64,000 nt of DNA from Cranoglanis bouderius (GCA_023630585.1 CM042544.1:24011256-24075255); one strand, 5' to 3'; counted from the stretch's first letter, positions 23,657 to 36,419 are shown. The notes: a model not told the origin generated them from the letters alone. Translations and numbers: made by a program.

Positions 23657-23850
23657 GGTATACACCCTGGGATAGGCTAGTCCATTGCAGAGCACCATAC
23701 ATACACACTCATTCACATCTAGGAGCAATTTAGCACAGCTAATACACCAACCAGCATGGTTTTGGGAGGTGGAAAACCCTTAGTAAAAGTTCATGGTTTG
23801 AACTGGTGACCCATGGAGCTGTGAGGCAGCAAAGCTACTTTCAGCATCAC
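23657..23850 (+). repeat. Right part of dispersed repeat split by a solo LTR
   Basis: Continues 'ggtatacaccctgggatagg' to 'gttttgggaggtggaaaacc' and the 'ggtgacccatggagctgtga' end region typical of this repeat. Confidence 0.7.
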
Positions 23851-24693
23851 TATGTCACCATAAGTTTATTTTTTTTTTCTTTTATATCTAAAGTTCAGTA
23901 TACGAGCATAGCATATGAGTAATATTTCATCAAACATCAAACTATCACAGTCCTATTTTGAGTTCTAATCTTTATTCCTCTAATAGAATACATCTAAGCA
24001 GAAGCTCACTTCAAGTATTTCAATAGTGTCGCATCACACAAAATGCATTTACATGCTTTTTGATGTTGCACATATCACTAAGTTGTACCATAGCTTTGAT
24101 CTCACTTTCTCAGACTTGTTCAAATATCTTTCATCGCAGTGCATGCCCTCTGTGGTTATTGTCTTACTCCAGTATAATTATTTCTGTCAGTCATTGTAAG
24201 ATTGAAGCTCAACACAAAATTACAACTTGCATTGATCTTTGTGGCATGCTGTGAGCTTGATTCTAATCATGAGCCTATGACATGATGCTCTCACCATCAG
24301 CCTTACTAATGACTTCTCAACAGAGAACAAAAAAACATGAAGCACATAATTTGTGCACATTTTAGTTTGAAAGTATTACAATGTGTAACAGGGAGACACT
24401 ACATTAAAATATATCAAATTGCTTCAGAAATACAGATGAAACTGAAGAGTTTTTTATGCCAAAGGTACAGTAATTACTTGTGGAAATGCCAAGGACTATC
24501 CTCCAGCATGAAAGGTTCTGTTTAACTCTCACAACTTTCTGTTTGCTTTCAGTCTTCCTATCGTCAAACATGTTACTATAGCAACAGATGTACTGCATAC
24601 CACCACAACAGGCCTTTAAACAGGGTTGATCATAAATGTAGTTAACTCTTAGGCAGGGGTTAATTGGGCATTTTAAATTTTCAGCAATATAGG

Positions 24694-24743
<50 letters not shown>

Positions 24744-25335
24744 TTCACCTTTCTCGTTCTTACTAATTCAAGCAATGATTCAAAGCGTTGCTTTTGTAGT
24801 ACATAATAAATGAGGTTCGTCCCTAAAGTTTACAAGATTATGTCAAAGCTTCAAAAAATCTTTAATAGTGTCATTCACAGGGCAATCTGAGTGATGGTTT
24901 ATGCTCCCACCACTTTGGCATGAAGTGTACGTAAGGTTTCGTTTAATTTATGTTTTTTTGCACAAGGCTGTAAGTCACAAGTTTATTTCCTACCGATGAT
25001 CCGATCTCAAAGTTTCAGAGGTAAAAGATATGAGTGAGGCAAAGAGGAGGAAGCTTACAGACTACTTCAAAAGGTAGGCTAGGTCTGTGTTAGTCACTAC
25101 TGAGTCACTACATGTACAGTAGGCTACCTGTTTGTTACAATAGGGTGAGATTTGTGAAGCAAAAGCCTATGCTTTTGAAACGCTTTTATTCGTGAAAATA
25201 AATCACGAAATTTGGAACTTGACCCCTAGGTCTTCCGAATACTTTAAATTTTTTTCTCAGGTACACTAGCTTACTAGCTTGTTCTAGCGCCTATAACGAC
25301 TGCTGTTTTCAAGTCCGTTTCATATCATATGGTGT
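23851..25335. other. Gene-free stretch with a (TA)n microsatellite
   Basis: (TA)n at about 24695-24734 followed by poly-T to 24746. The bases near 25030-25070 read MSEAKRRKLTDYFKR then stop; this resembles the N-terminus of some hAT/ZBED proteins but is too short to call. Confidence 0.5.
24695..24746. repeat. (TA)n followed by poly-T
   Basis: TA dinucleotides to about 24734, then twelve T. Confidence 0.92.
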
Positions 25336-25994
25336 CGGGGCGGACTGGCCATCTGGAGCACCGGGAGTTTTCCGGGTGGGCCCCTGGACAATGTGGGCCG
25401 GCCCATTGCTATGTAAATATATAAAGAATGAATGATAGTACATTTACGTATTCTCTCGGCCCAGGCGAATGCTCACGTGGCCAACATGACTCAAAATGAT
25501 TACTCTATTTAGCGGGCTCTGGCTCATTGCAGCAGTCTAACAGTGCTCATCAATGTCAAAATGTTTGAGATGGCCAATCAAATCAAAGAAGGCAGGGTTT
25601 ACTGTTCACAGAAGTCGAGCCCAAGCAGTAATTCAGCGCGGTGCTTTTTAACACTTGAATAATGCGAGATAAGATTTAAGGAGCTGAACATGACAAGGCT
25701 GAATACAGCAATATTTGCCAACTGTTTAAAATAAAAATGCTAAATAGGGTGGCCATCTGTCCGATTTTAGGTCGTTAGGTAGTTTAAAATACCATACCAA
25801 TACCGGTTTTAAATGTCCATCTACCAGCCCAGCCTTGAGCCAGACACTCTTTTGTCCTCCTTTTAAGATTATCACTATTGTATACTTTATCCAATGGTAG
25901 CCTATATAATAAATAAATAAATAAATAAATACCAGGTACTGTGGGCCACGCTGTGCTAGAATGTCCAGGACCACTTAGTCCCAGTCCGCCCCTG
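25336..25994 (+). mobile_element. hAT non-autonomous element with GGGGCGGACTGG termini
   Basis: Left end CGGGGCGGACTGG and right end CCAGTCCGCCCCTG are inverted copies. Flanks TATGGTGT (25328-25335) and TAGGGTGT (25995-26002) match in 7 of 8 positions, as expected of an aged hAT duplication. The 659-bp interior has no recognisable transposase. (AAAT)n lies at about 25911-25931. Confidence 0.85.
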
Positions 25995-26861
25995 TAGGGT
26001 GTATTCAAACCTCAAACCTTTCTTATAACCGATAAAATTTTATTTCTTGATATAAAAGTGCCAAACTGAATAGACGAGCTAATTCTGGTTTGTTGTTCCT
26101 CAGCATATTTACAATTTATTTAAATAATTTCAATGCAGAGTTGAGCAGAATAGAGCCGGTGATGATGGAGCAGCAGAGGAGCATCTAGAATGATTTTGAT
26201 CAGCATTTTAGTGTTCATAGCAGAGGGCTCTCTCACCTTGTTATATTTTACAGTTTGTCAATTGATAAGATTTTGTAGGCTTTGCAAACACATGTGCACC
26301 CCTCAAAAGCCTGAAATCACAGAGCCCCCCCCCCACATAACAAATACATAACAACCATAACAAATCCCAATTTATCTCCTGCTCTTAGATATTCTCAAAC
26401 TGTGAGAATGTGACATTCCTAGTTTAAAAGCACTTGTGAAGGTTAAACTGAATTAAATTACAGAAGACATAGCATAATATACTTCATCTGCTTAATGTCT
26501 TTATACTGCCCTAATAATTACATATCACTGTCATTATTAATATGAGTTAATGGGTTCGATTTCACAAGTGCAATTTACTGTTTGATGTTGGAGTAATGCT
26601 ATTTTTTGTTGATTTTAATACACATATCTGTGTTTGTGCATTGTTTGTCTTTTTCATTGGTCATAAATTAACATGCTGAGCTGAAATAGATGAATCAGTG
26701 CAAATGGGGTTGTGACATTCAAAATCTGCTGGGGTAGTGGGATTTTCAAACTCATTTAGCTCCAAAAATTTGTTACTGCCTTCTAAGACCACCTATTAGC
26801 ACAGATGTGGAGAACACAGTATTTTCCTGAATTCCAGTGCAGCTTAGGTAGCAAGGAAGCA
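25995..26861. other. Gene-free AT-rich stretch
   Basis: Nothing recognised; a run of C bases lies near 26326-26335. Confidence 0.55.
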
Positions 26862-27115
26862 TTCATTTATTCATCTTCAGCAACTGCTTTATCCTGGTCA
26901 GGGTCGCAGTGGATCTGGAACCTATTTCAGGAAAACTGGCAAAACTGGTCACGAGGCAAAAGGAATACACCCTGGATATCATAGGGCACCAGGTACACAC
27001 ACTTTCACACACACTTATTCACACCTATGGACAATTGAGCATAGCTAATCCACATAACAGCATATTTTTGGGAGGTGGATGAAACTGGAGAACCCGGAGG
27101 AAACCCATATAACTC
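26862..27115 (+). repeat. Dispersed repeat ('catttattcatcttcagcaa' type)
   Basis: Runs from 'cattcatttattcatcttca' through 'atcctggtcagggtcgcagt', 'ctcacacacacttattcaca'-like sequence and 'ttttgggaggtggatgaaac' to 'aacccggaggaaacccatat'. Most of the repeat is present, more completely than at 22610. Confidence 0.75.
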
Positions 27116-28405
27116 ATTATAACATAGTATTTTTCAGAGATAAATTCAATTTTAAAAAAGTCATCCATCAAAATGTATTAGTGTTTATATTACAAGGACA
27201 GTGGTGAGGTGCAAATGCAGAGTTTAACACTTCATCTAAAGCACAATCCAAAAGTCAAAAAGCCAGAAAATCCACAGAGCAACCAAGTAAACAAATCTGA
27301 AGTAAAAAATAAAAATAAAAAAATAATAAAAAATGACAGATGTGGACAACTGGAGGGAAAGGAAAACAAAATTATGCAAAGGAAATGTCGACATATAAAT
27401 AGCCCAGAATTGTAAACTAACGAGAGAAGGGCAAAACTTTGTGAAGAGATGAAAAAAACTACAAAAGAGAAACGAGTGAGAAAATGTGGGGCTGATAGTC
27501 CAAAGCCCAATGAAGCAGAATGAGGAGAAACACGTCAGAAAAGACAGTTTCGGTGTTAAAATGTATATGATATGGAAAGAATCATGAACAATTCTTACTT
27601 ATCTATAATGAAAACCATCTGATATTGTTTCAAGGATAATTTAAAGTTAAACAAGAATATAGACCACTGGATTCTGAACTACCTCTTCATAATACAGATG
27701 AAAAAGGATATATTAAACTGGATTACTGGCATTTGAGTGCTATCTAGTGCATTATAAAGAACAAAGCCCATTCCCTGGAGTCTACGAAGATTAATTTAGG
27801 TTCAAGAATAATTCTAGCCACAGTGAAAGAGACTCTCAATATGAGTCAAAACCTTTATTGACAAGGGGATTGTCAATAAAGGTTTTAATTATGATAAGTC
27901 AAATCAAATTTGTCATTCTCTTTCCCTCTCAAATAAGAAATAATCCCAGTGGTAAAATGAACTACAGGATGATGAGAGGAATTTCTCCCATTTTAAATAA
28001 GACAATTTTCAACAAGCTATATCTAATATTAAACAAGCTATTTCTTACAGAATGCGATTTTAGTAACACTTTAATGCAATGGTTGGTAATATAAACTATT
28101 TATTATCATGTGATGTATACATAGCTTAGTAATTTAAGATTTAAGATTGTTTCTAAATGGTTGTTAATACATTAGCAAACATTATTAAAAAGGCCTACAT
28201 TAATTAAATGATTTGAAAACAAAAATTTGTAAGGTTGTCAGGGATGCTCAACTCCAGAATTGGGGGATCCACTGCCTTGCAAACATTCAGGTTTTATTTG
28301 CTTCCTCTTTTGGTCAAGCAACCATTTAGCAATAAATTAAACTTAAAACCATCATTAAATAATGAAACTTTTTTTGTTAAGTTTTTAATACCTTAATATG
28401 AATAC

Positions 28406-28500
<95 letters not shown>

Positions 28501-28725
28501 TTTAATTTCAGTTAGTGAAGGCAATAATTATTAGCTAAATAATCATCAATTAATCACTGATTAGTAAACTATGTATTACTTAAACATATAGTGTGTATAC
28601 ATATAAATAGGTTATTACAGAACCATCTGTTAAGTAAAATCTACTTAGAAGGAAATGTGGCATTATAGTCATAATGTTATAATGTAACAAGCACAAGTCT
28701 CAGGTTTATACATGTCCAAAATCTA
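27116..28725. other. Gene-free stretch with a long (AT)n tract
   Basis: No gene recognised. A perfect inverted pair 'caaaacctttattgacaagg' / 'ccttgtcaataaaggttttg'-like lies at about 27847-27888 and can fold back closely. The (AT)n tract is at 28407-28497. Confidence 0.5.
28407..28497. repeat. (AT)n microsatellite, about 90 bp
   Basis: Long alternating AT run, a likely cruciform and polymerase-slippage site. Confidence 0.95.
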
Positions 28726-29073
28726 CAGGGTGTCCTAAAAGTCTCCATACATAGGGGAAATTAACACTTTTTAGTCAAATGTAACTTTATTTACAAAACA
28801 TCATCTACATGATTGCCATTTCTTTATAAACACACATGGAGTCGTCTCTCCCGCTCATGATGAACTCGTGTTAACACATCTGGTGTTTTGCATGTAATTG
28901 CAAGTCCATTGCAACCTTGTGACAGCTTCCTGATCCAGTCATGAGAACGATTTCAACACCTTCTTCTTTTGTCAAAGGCATTTTTAAAGACTACCTGGAA
29001 AAAAAAAATTGGAAGACATTTTGCCTTAAAAAAAAGTGTTTCTCCTATGTATGGAGACTTTTAGGACACCCTG
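28726..29073 (-). mobile_element. Mariner-type miniature element with perfect 30-bp inverted repeats
   Basis: Termini CAGGGTGTCCTAAAAGTCTC... (28726-28755) and its exact reverse complement (29044-29073) match over 30 bp, and then over a few more bases with one mismatch. TA flanks both ends (28724-28725, 29074-29075). The 348-bp element encloses a short N-terminal transposase fragment on the minus strand. Perfect termini suggest recent or selected mobility. Confidence 0.95.
28871..28981 (-). pseudogene. N-terminal fragment of a mariner-like transposase
   Basis: The minus strand from 28981 reads MPLTKEEGVEIVLMTGSGSC and on to HAKHQMC before a TAA. The opening is typical of a group of mariner-like transposases whose N-terminus is a helix-turn-helix. 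Only about 36 codons are left, so no catalytic domain exists. This is from family memory. Confidence 0.65.
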
Positions 29074-29075
29074 TA

Positions 29076-30652
29076 GTTTTATCACATGTATTTACTGTAA
29101 AAATGTATGTTTTTACATCAATTCTATAATCAATATATCAATTTAGCATTGTTTACACCAACACATAAGGTCAAACATGAAATGATCAGAAGTAGTTGTA
29201 ATAGGATGTGGTTATTACTTTTAGTTTGAGCATTGCGACATTTACATTTACATTAAATTTACATTTGTTTATTAAATCAAATGCTTTATTTATTGTATTC
29301 AAATGAGTCAGAATACAATCCAAACATATAGCTGTTAGAGGATCCCATAGTAATACTGTATATTGCTGTAATATGCAGGAAGAACAGAGAAAGCCACCAC
29401 AAAACACAAGATTTGGAGTAAATGTTAGTTTACCTCACTCCTGCACACTCCTTACATTAGTGTAGTAGGTGGGGGCATGATTTAGCCTTAGACTGCAATG
29501 GGAGAGTAGTGATTTAGGACAGGATAGAGGGGTAATGGAATAACTATTATTATTCCAAACTAATAATTAATGTAACACAGCTGAGCCCTGTTGTCACATG
29601 TATATTTACAGTATGTGATCTCTTTCTCTTGGCCATGAGCAGAGTAAAGCCAAAGTTGAACAGAAAGTGTTGAGCAATCTGCAACATATTTGCTTTGCAA
29701 TGTTATGTTACTTTTACCCTGGGCCTGCTGTCTTCTCTGAGCAGTGTGCTGCCAAGATTTTTACAAGTGCGTAATAATGGTGCTAGTTAGGCAGCAATGC
29801 AATATCTCCTGCAAAATCCACTGGAATTTTAATTAGCAACAGCAATTTTTAATACATTTTATTTACATTATATTTAATTATATACAGTATTTTTGCATTT
29901 TATTTATTATATCAGAGCAATGTAAAAAAAAAAGTCATCAAAGCTATGAAGCTTCATTATTACCTTAATTTTTCATAACTAGATTTGCATTCTTACATGA
30001 AGCCTCAAATGAAATAGGTTGAGCTCTACCATACAATACACCTGTTCTATACTTCTTACTAATACATCCATCTATCACCATGCAGTATATTAGAATTTCA
30101 AGGATATTAAAAAACAATCCACTGTAATGCCGAATATTTCCAGAACACATTTTGTTTGTGCCAAACTTCAGCAGAATCCTCAAAAATGTTCACCCCCCGA
30201 CAAAAAAACAAACAAACAAAAAAACAATCTAACTACACAAAATTTGAAATAAATAAATAAATAAATAAAAAATGTTGCAATAGGATGAATGTTGCATATG
30301 CCACAAATAGGGGAAAGAGGGAAAGAGACAACAAAGAGCGAACTGACAGCAAAAGATCTGCAACTGCAATGTTCGATCCTAGAAAACTTATTTTATAAAT
30401 CACATCATATTATCATCAAAACACAACAGCAGTTTTGTCATTAGTCATTTTGTGATTGTCAGGTTAAGAATTATGACCGACACTATATAAGTACAGGAAG
30501 ATGATATGAAGTTCAGGGTACTATGACCAACCAAGTCAGGATTACAGATAAACAATCATGGCTTAGATTAATCTCTGATATAAAACAGAACATTACACTA
30601 GGAGTGAGCATTTCTTCAGTTCATTCCCATTGGGTTATAACTGTAATTACTA
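29076..30652. other. Gene-free AT-rich stretch
   Basis: No gene recognised; (AAAT)n lies at about 30246-30268. Confidence 0.55.
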
Positions 30653-31668
30653 CTAACCCCATTTTCATAAAAGTTGGGATTTTTTCTAAAATGCAATAAA
30701 AACAAAAATCTGTGATTTGCCAAGTCTCTTGAAACTTTAATTAACTGACAAAAGTACAAAGAAAATATATTCAATGTTTTCACTGACCAACCTAATTGCA
30801 TTTTGTAAATATAAACAAATTTAGAATTTGATGCCTTCAACACACTCAAAAAAAGTTGGGACAGAGGCAAATTAAGACTGAAAAGCTTATAGAATATTCA
30901 AGTAACGCCATTTTGGAGGATCAGGTTAATTGGTAACAGGGGAGGGTATCAGGATTGGGCATAAAAGGAACATCCACCAAAAGCTCAGTCTTTGCAAGCA
31001 AGGATGGGTCGTGGCTCACCACTTTGTGCCAAACTTCATATTCAAACTTCATATTGCTCAATGCAAGATTGCAAAGAATTTAGGTCTTTCACCATCTACA
31101 GTGCATAATATTGTGAAAAGATTCAGGGAATCCAGAGAAATCTCATTGCGTAATGAGCAAGGCCAGAAACCACTGTTGTATGTGCGTAACCTTCAAGCCC
31201 TCAGGTGGCATTGCCTGAGAAATCGTCATTTGTAGACACAGAGTGCGTGTCCTTGACTGGCCTGCCAGCAGTCCAGATTTGTCTCCTATGGCACATCATA
31301 AAGAGGAGAATCAGACAATGGTGAGCAGCTGAAGTCTTGTGTCAAGCAAGAATGGGCAAAAATTCCACTTGCGAAACTGCAACAGTAGTAGTATCCTCAG
31401 TTCCCAAACAATTAAAACGTGTAATTAAAGGGAAGGGTGATGTAACACAGTGGTAAACATGCCTGTATCCCAACTTTTTTGTGTGTTAAAGGTATCAAAT
31501 ACTAAATTTGTTTATATTTACAAAATACAATTAAGTTGGTCAATGAAAACATATATTTTCGTTGTACTTTTGTCAGTTAATTAAAGTTTCAAGAGACTTG
31601 ACAAATCACAGATTTTTGCTTTTATTGCATTTGAGAAAAAATCCCAACTTTTATGGAAATGGTGTTAG
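30653..31668 (+). mobile_element. TA-flanked DNA transposon with about 200-bp inverted repeats
   Basis: The left end (CTAACCCCATTTTCATAAAAG...) and right end (...TTTATGGAAATGGTGTTAG) are inverted copies that stay similar for about 200 bp, including 'cttgaaactttaattaactg' and its complement. TA flanks both ends (30651-30652 and 31669-31670). A plus-strand fragment LDWPASSPDLSP at about 31253-31288 is the Tc1/mariner catalytic signature. I therefore place it in the Tc1/mariner superfamily. The transposase is decayed. Confidence 0.85.
30965..31440 (+). pseudogene. Decayed Tc1/mariner-type transposase
   Basis: The frame 30930-31235 includes KNLGLSPSTVHNIVKRFRES, which looks like a helix-turn-helix DNA-binding region. 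A shifted frame then gives WPASSPDLSP near 31260. Stops and shifts, and the absence of the central domain, show it is non-functional. Confidence 0.7.
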
Positions 31669-31783
31669 TATATCACCATTCTTTTATTGAGCAGACCTCC
31701 ATTTTGTCTTGCAGAAGCACTCTTAATGTGAGTGTGCTAAAATCAAAATGGCCTCAGAAATACACAAGGTCTTGTTTATAATA

Positions 31784-31989
31784 CAGCTGGCTCAATAAGT
31801 ATTTGGACAGTGACACAATTTTCGGGATTTTGCCTTTGTACACAACCACAATGGATTTGAAATGAAGCCATCTGGATGTGATTGAAGTGTAGACTTTAAG
31901 CTGTAATTCAAGGGTTTACCAACAAAATATTGCATTAACTGTTTAGGAATTACAGTCTGTTTTTGTCCAAATATTTATGGGCACAACTG
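31784..31989. mobile_element. 206-bp TA-flanked miniature element
   Basis: The left end CAGCTGGCTCAATAAGTATT (continuing TGGACA) and the right end (TGTCCAAATATTTATGGGCACAACTG read as plus) are inverted, imperfect copies. TA lies on both sides (31782-31783 and 31990-31991). No coding sequence. The 'aagtatttggacagtgacac' string is common in fish DNA transposon derivatives. Confidence 0.8.
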
Positions 31990-33157
31990 TATCTACGTAG
32001 ACCTAATCAGACCATCTCAATAATTCTCACCTCACAATTCCACTGACAGCTTTTTTCTCTGGCATAAACATGACCCCACCAATTAAATATTCAAACTAAG
32101 CCAGTCACCCTACCCCCTACCCCCTCCCACCAGGATGGAGAGAAAATGAAATACTAAAAGACTGTTAATTCAAGGGTCTTTGAGGACTTTTATTCTATTT
32201 TTTTCTTCCCAGGCATTTTGCCAAATCCCACTTGCATAATTTCAAACACCTCTTTCTCAACACACTCTCTCCATCTCTGAAACTCTGCTATGCCATCTGT
32301 CAGAACTGGACCCACATATTCTTGCAGCATCTTGCTATTAAGACCTTGGCACACAGCTCAGTTTGTTGAAGATATCTTCTTGCTCTGTAGTTAAAGTGTC
32401 TTATTTGAACAGATTTTTATGTAGTGAGAGTTCTGTAAGTATTAATAGCTGCAATCGTTAAACTGGATTTACCCCATATTTTCAGGGACACAAGTTAAAC
32501 ATTTTTATTCAGATATATCAGATAACCTTAAAGTATGTGTCTAATATATTATTGATCTCATGAAAATACTATATGAATTTTTTTTAAAAAAGATATTTTT
32601 TAGTAATACAAAGTCAGGTATAAGCCCAAACCTTAATTTAATCTTCATAACTTTCCATACAGAAGGAAATGTGTGAATTGTGAGTGTAAGAGTTTCATTC
32701 TTTATGCAGTGGTATACACCACTCAGTATATTCTTTAAAAACGTTCTATTCATCTGCAGGTTCTCCATAAAGTAACAGTTTCCAGCAGCTGTAAGCTCAG
32801 TATCCTTTTGGGTCAAACCTGCCCTACATTTACAAAAGATCACCAAACTTTTTGAACTCTGGTCCATTTTATCTTGTGTGTAGAAAAAGAAAATTGCCAG
32901 ATACCACAACACCATATGATACTCTGATGACCTACATATCCACCACCAGAAACAAATAGGAAGTCAGATGGAACATCATCTATGATTGAGGTGAGCTGAT
33001 TTGTTTTTCACAATACATTTGACTAGCTTTATGTGTCCATAAACTGATTAGCTGATTAAATCAATTGAGTAATTGTTTGACTGACTGATTGCAAATCATT
33101 ATCTTTTTCATTTATATTATTTTACAGTAAGAGAAAGCCTAACAGCAACATACACCC
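31990..33157. other. Gene-free stretch
   Basis: The longest frame (32541-32915, minus, 124 codons) resembles no protein I know and has no flanking signals. Nothing else is recognised. Confidence 0.5.
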
Positions 33158-33302
33158 TGTAACGTCTGAACGTATCAAACTGATTTCTGAATCAGCCTGG
33201 ATTTAGCAAAGAAGTTTCTCTGTCTCCTTGAGCTGTGAATCCTTATCTAACCTCTTCACCAGATGCCATCGGAATGCGACACGACCCCCCCTCTTCAGAC
33301 AC

Positions 33303-33337
<35 letters not shown>

Positions 33338-34891
33338 AAGCACACACCCGTGCACACACACAATGTAAGAATTTCTTTTGAATGTAACATGTAATTATAT
33401 GTAATTATTCGATGCCTAAATAGTGTGATGTTATCTTGTTTACATATATTGTGTGTTTATGTAATGTAACTATGATGATTTTAGATAGCTTAACTTAGGA
33501 TATTATTTTAAATGTCTGTAACCATGTTTTACCTGTAATATTCTTTATAAGACCATCGAATTTGGTATGTGGTTAATCGTCTTGCGATACCCTGATTGCT
33601 TATGCATATCATATTGCAATGGGATACATTATTTCATGCTTTTTATTAATTTCACACGTAATACGGTTTAAACCGGCTCCTCCCTGGACATGCAAATTCA
33701 GGTCTGAGACCAGACAAAGAGAGTTCATCCCGCCAACAAATCCAACTTCCTGATTGGCCAATAACCCAAAGAGGCGTGTGTGTTGGTGTTGTCTTTAAAA
33801 CAACACCACGCTTTGAAATCTCTCTTCAGTCTCTTTTCCAGCATACTAACTCTTCTTCACTTCAACTTCACTTCTATGCTCCTTCCGGTTTCATGCCCCA
33901 CATGCCCAGGGAAGAGGAAGCCAGGATCTCTCTCTCCCGGACAAAAGATGCAACCGCCTCACGGCCCACGCCTTTTCAAACGGCACGACGAACCAGCGAA
34001 CTCTACACGACCTCGCGCGAACTTTCAGACTGAAGCCATGCAAGTATAGTTAATGGATCTATATCTGTGTTTAAGATTGTACCCCTGTTTACAGGAGATG
34101 TAAGTTCGTTGCTGGTTTTGAAAAAGGCTAATTAGTTGAGTTTTTGTCTGCCATTCCCTTTTATTTCATTACTTTCTCTCTATCCCTTTTCTTTCCTTGT
34201 ATATAGATGTACATATGTATGTTTTGCTTAGAGTTAGTCGTGTGTATCCATAGTTAAATCTAGTTATTAAAATCTATTATCCCACGCTTGATTTGTCTCT
34301 GTTTGGTCACGTGATGAGTCAATTCTACGCTGCCTAAGATCTCGGTTACATGCTCTGGAAACGGAGATTTCCTTCCTGGCCAGAAGGATAAACTCCCTCT
34401 TTAGAGTTCATAATTCCAAACTAGACTACAGCTAACCCTAAAAACTGATCTAGACCACATACATAGTCATAATTAATTATAATCCATTGTAGTTTATTAT
34501 CTATATGTATATGTGCACATACATGAACTCCCTTTCATGGCTGATGTATATTTATAACTGGTCACAACACGCGTTGATTAGATATATAGATATATTTCAC
34601 GCCATTCGAGCTAATTCCTTATATAAATTGGAGAATACATTTAAACATGTTAAACATCTTTTAATTCGTTACATAAATTGTAACTGGTGAAGAATATTTT
34701 TAAACGTTGCAGATTCATCTGAGTTACTACATATTCTGGTAGATAATGCCGGCACGCTTTAAAACTCTTCTCCTTTAAAAAGGTGCGTTGAATCCAAGCG
34801 TGCGCTTCTGTTTCGTTTTTCATGTTTAAAGTTGATCCATTACATTATTCTGGTGGAAAAGAATAATGCTAGTAGTGATTGATTCGTTACA
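33158..34891 (+). mobile_element. Solo LTR, copy 3 of the TGTAACG...CGTTACA family
   Basis: Ends TGTAACG and CGTTACA. Flanks ACCC (33154-33157) and GCCC (34892-34895) give a 4-bp duplication with one mismatch. It is collinear with copy 2: CA-rich part (33299-33362), CGGTTTAAACCG palindrome (about 33664-33675), ATGCAAAT octamer (about 33690-33697), paired CCAAT motifs (ATTGGCCAAT, about 33754-33763), TTTAAA hairpin (33785-33807), polyadenylation signal ATTAAA (about 34265). Open frames at 33776-34049 lie in the leader and are discussed under findings. No internal genes attached. Confidence 0.85.
33785..33807 (+). promoter_or_regulatory. Putative LTR core promoter hairpin (copy 3)
   Basis: Same structure as at 8716-8738: arms GGTGTTGT and ACAACACC around CTTTAAA, downstream of a double CCAAT motif. 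Confidence 0.45.
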
Positions 34892-35257
34892 GCCCTGTAA
34901 TTATTACTACTACAAAATAGTAAAGTAGCTTGATGACTAAGTAATCTACATGAGGTTATATATAACTGACAAACAAAAGTGAACAGGAGTCATATGGCTT
35001 ACAAAGTTTGTGGAAATGGGGCTTGGCAAGAAACATTAATTCCTTATAAATTAGTCATTGTGAGTCAGCAACTAGCCAAAAAATAACCCAGAAGAATAAA
35101 TGCCATGGCAACAGTGGATACTTAGAAAAGTTTGGAGATGGGCAAAGAGGTAGCTCCACTCCTCAGCCAGTGGACTGTAACAGAAACACATTAATTGGAA
35201 GTAAATCTGACAGCTCTATGGGGGCAATATATGTCAACTTTAAGGATTCAAAACATA

Positions 35258-35364
35258 CAGTGCCCTCCACTAATATAGGCACCCTTGGTAAATATGAGCA
35301 AAGAAGGCTGTGAAAAATTGTCTTTATTGTTTAACTTTTTGATCTTTTGTTCAAAAAAAAACAA

Positions 35365-35396
<32 letters not shown>

Positions 35397-36358
35397 ATTG
35401 TTAAATATAGATGTGCAACAATTATTGACACCCTTTTAGTCAATACTTTGTGCTACCTCCCTTTGCCAAGATAACAGCTCTGAGTCTTCTCCTATAATGC
35501 CTGATGAGGTTGGAGAATACATGGTAAGGGATCTGAGACCATTCCTCCATAGAGAATCTCTCCAGATCCTTCAAATTTCGAGGTCCACGCTGGTGGACTC
35601 TCCTCTTCAGTTCACCCCACGGGTTTTCAGGGGACTGGGATGGCCATGGCCATGTAGTCAGTTAACCATTTTGTGTTGATTTTGATGTATGTTTTGGATC
35701 ATTGTCCTGCTGAAAGATCCAACCATGGCCCATTTTAAGCTTTCTGGCAGAGGCAGTCAGGTTTTCATTTAATATCTGTTAATATTTGACACTGTTGATG
35801 GACTCATGCCATGTATCCTAACAAAATGTTCAGGTCATCTGGCAGAAAAGCAGCCCCAAAACATTAAAGAGCCACCACAATATTTAACCATGGGCATGAG
35901 GTACATGAACCACTTCCCATTTTGTGAACCTCAACAACCTTTTGCTGCACATCACAGCTATATTCCTTGGTCTTACCCATTGTTATGAATGACTAAGGGA
36001 ATTTGGCCTGTGTTACCTCATATTTATACCTCTGTGAAACAGGAAGTCATGGTTGAACAATTTCCTGTTCTTAGTCACCCAGGTGTACAAAAAAAAAAAT
36101 ATCAATAGGAATATACTTCACATATATTTTTCTCATATGAATTCATAGTGGTGCCAGTACATTTTGCACACCTATATATAACAAAGATATTTTTTGATAA
36201 AGCTGTGTTTTGCTTGCAATTGTTTGATATCCATGAGAACAGAGTATTTTATGTGAATTTTTTTTTAACAAAAGATCCAAAATTTAAACAATAAAGACAA
36301 TTTTTCACAGCCTCCTATGCTCATATTTACCAAGGGTGCCAATATTAGTGGAGGGCAC
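35258..36358 (-). mobile_element. Tc1-like relic B
   Basis: The left end CAGTGCCCTCCACTAATATA and right end '...gtgccaatattagtggaggg' + CAC are inverted; a TA precedes the left end (35256-35257). The transposase lies on the minus strand with a large deletion. A (TA)n tract is at 35371-35397. It belongs to the same family as relics A and C. Confidence 0.88.
35440..35980 (-). pseudogene. Tc1-like transposase with central deletion (relic B)
   Basis: The minus strand begins MGKTKEYSCDVQQKVV-like at 35980 and soon jumps to C-terminal sequence (KPVG-to-ENPWG region near 35610-35640, then LKRRVHQRGPRNLKDLERF near 35555-35600) and ends at a TGA (35442-35440) after ILAKGGSTKY. Both termini of the gene survive, but the helix-turn-helix and most of the catalytic region are lost. 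Confidence 0.8.
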
Positions 36359-36373
36359 AATTATATGTGATAC

Positions 36374-36376
<3 letters not shown>

Positions 36377-36415
<39 letters not shown>
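36377..36415. repeat. (TA)n microsatellite
   Basis: Alternating TA run just outside relic B. Confidence 0.9.

Positions 36416-36419
<4 letters not shown>

Noticed and set aside
25031..25075. MSEAKRRKLTDYFKR as a hAT gene start
   Set aside because: Stops after about 15 codons, with no transposase downstream before the separate element at 25336.
32541..32915. 124-codon minus-strand frame as a gene
   Set aside because: No recognisable motif and no flanking exon or promoter signals; its length is plausible by chance in 64 kb.
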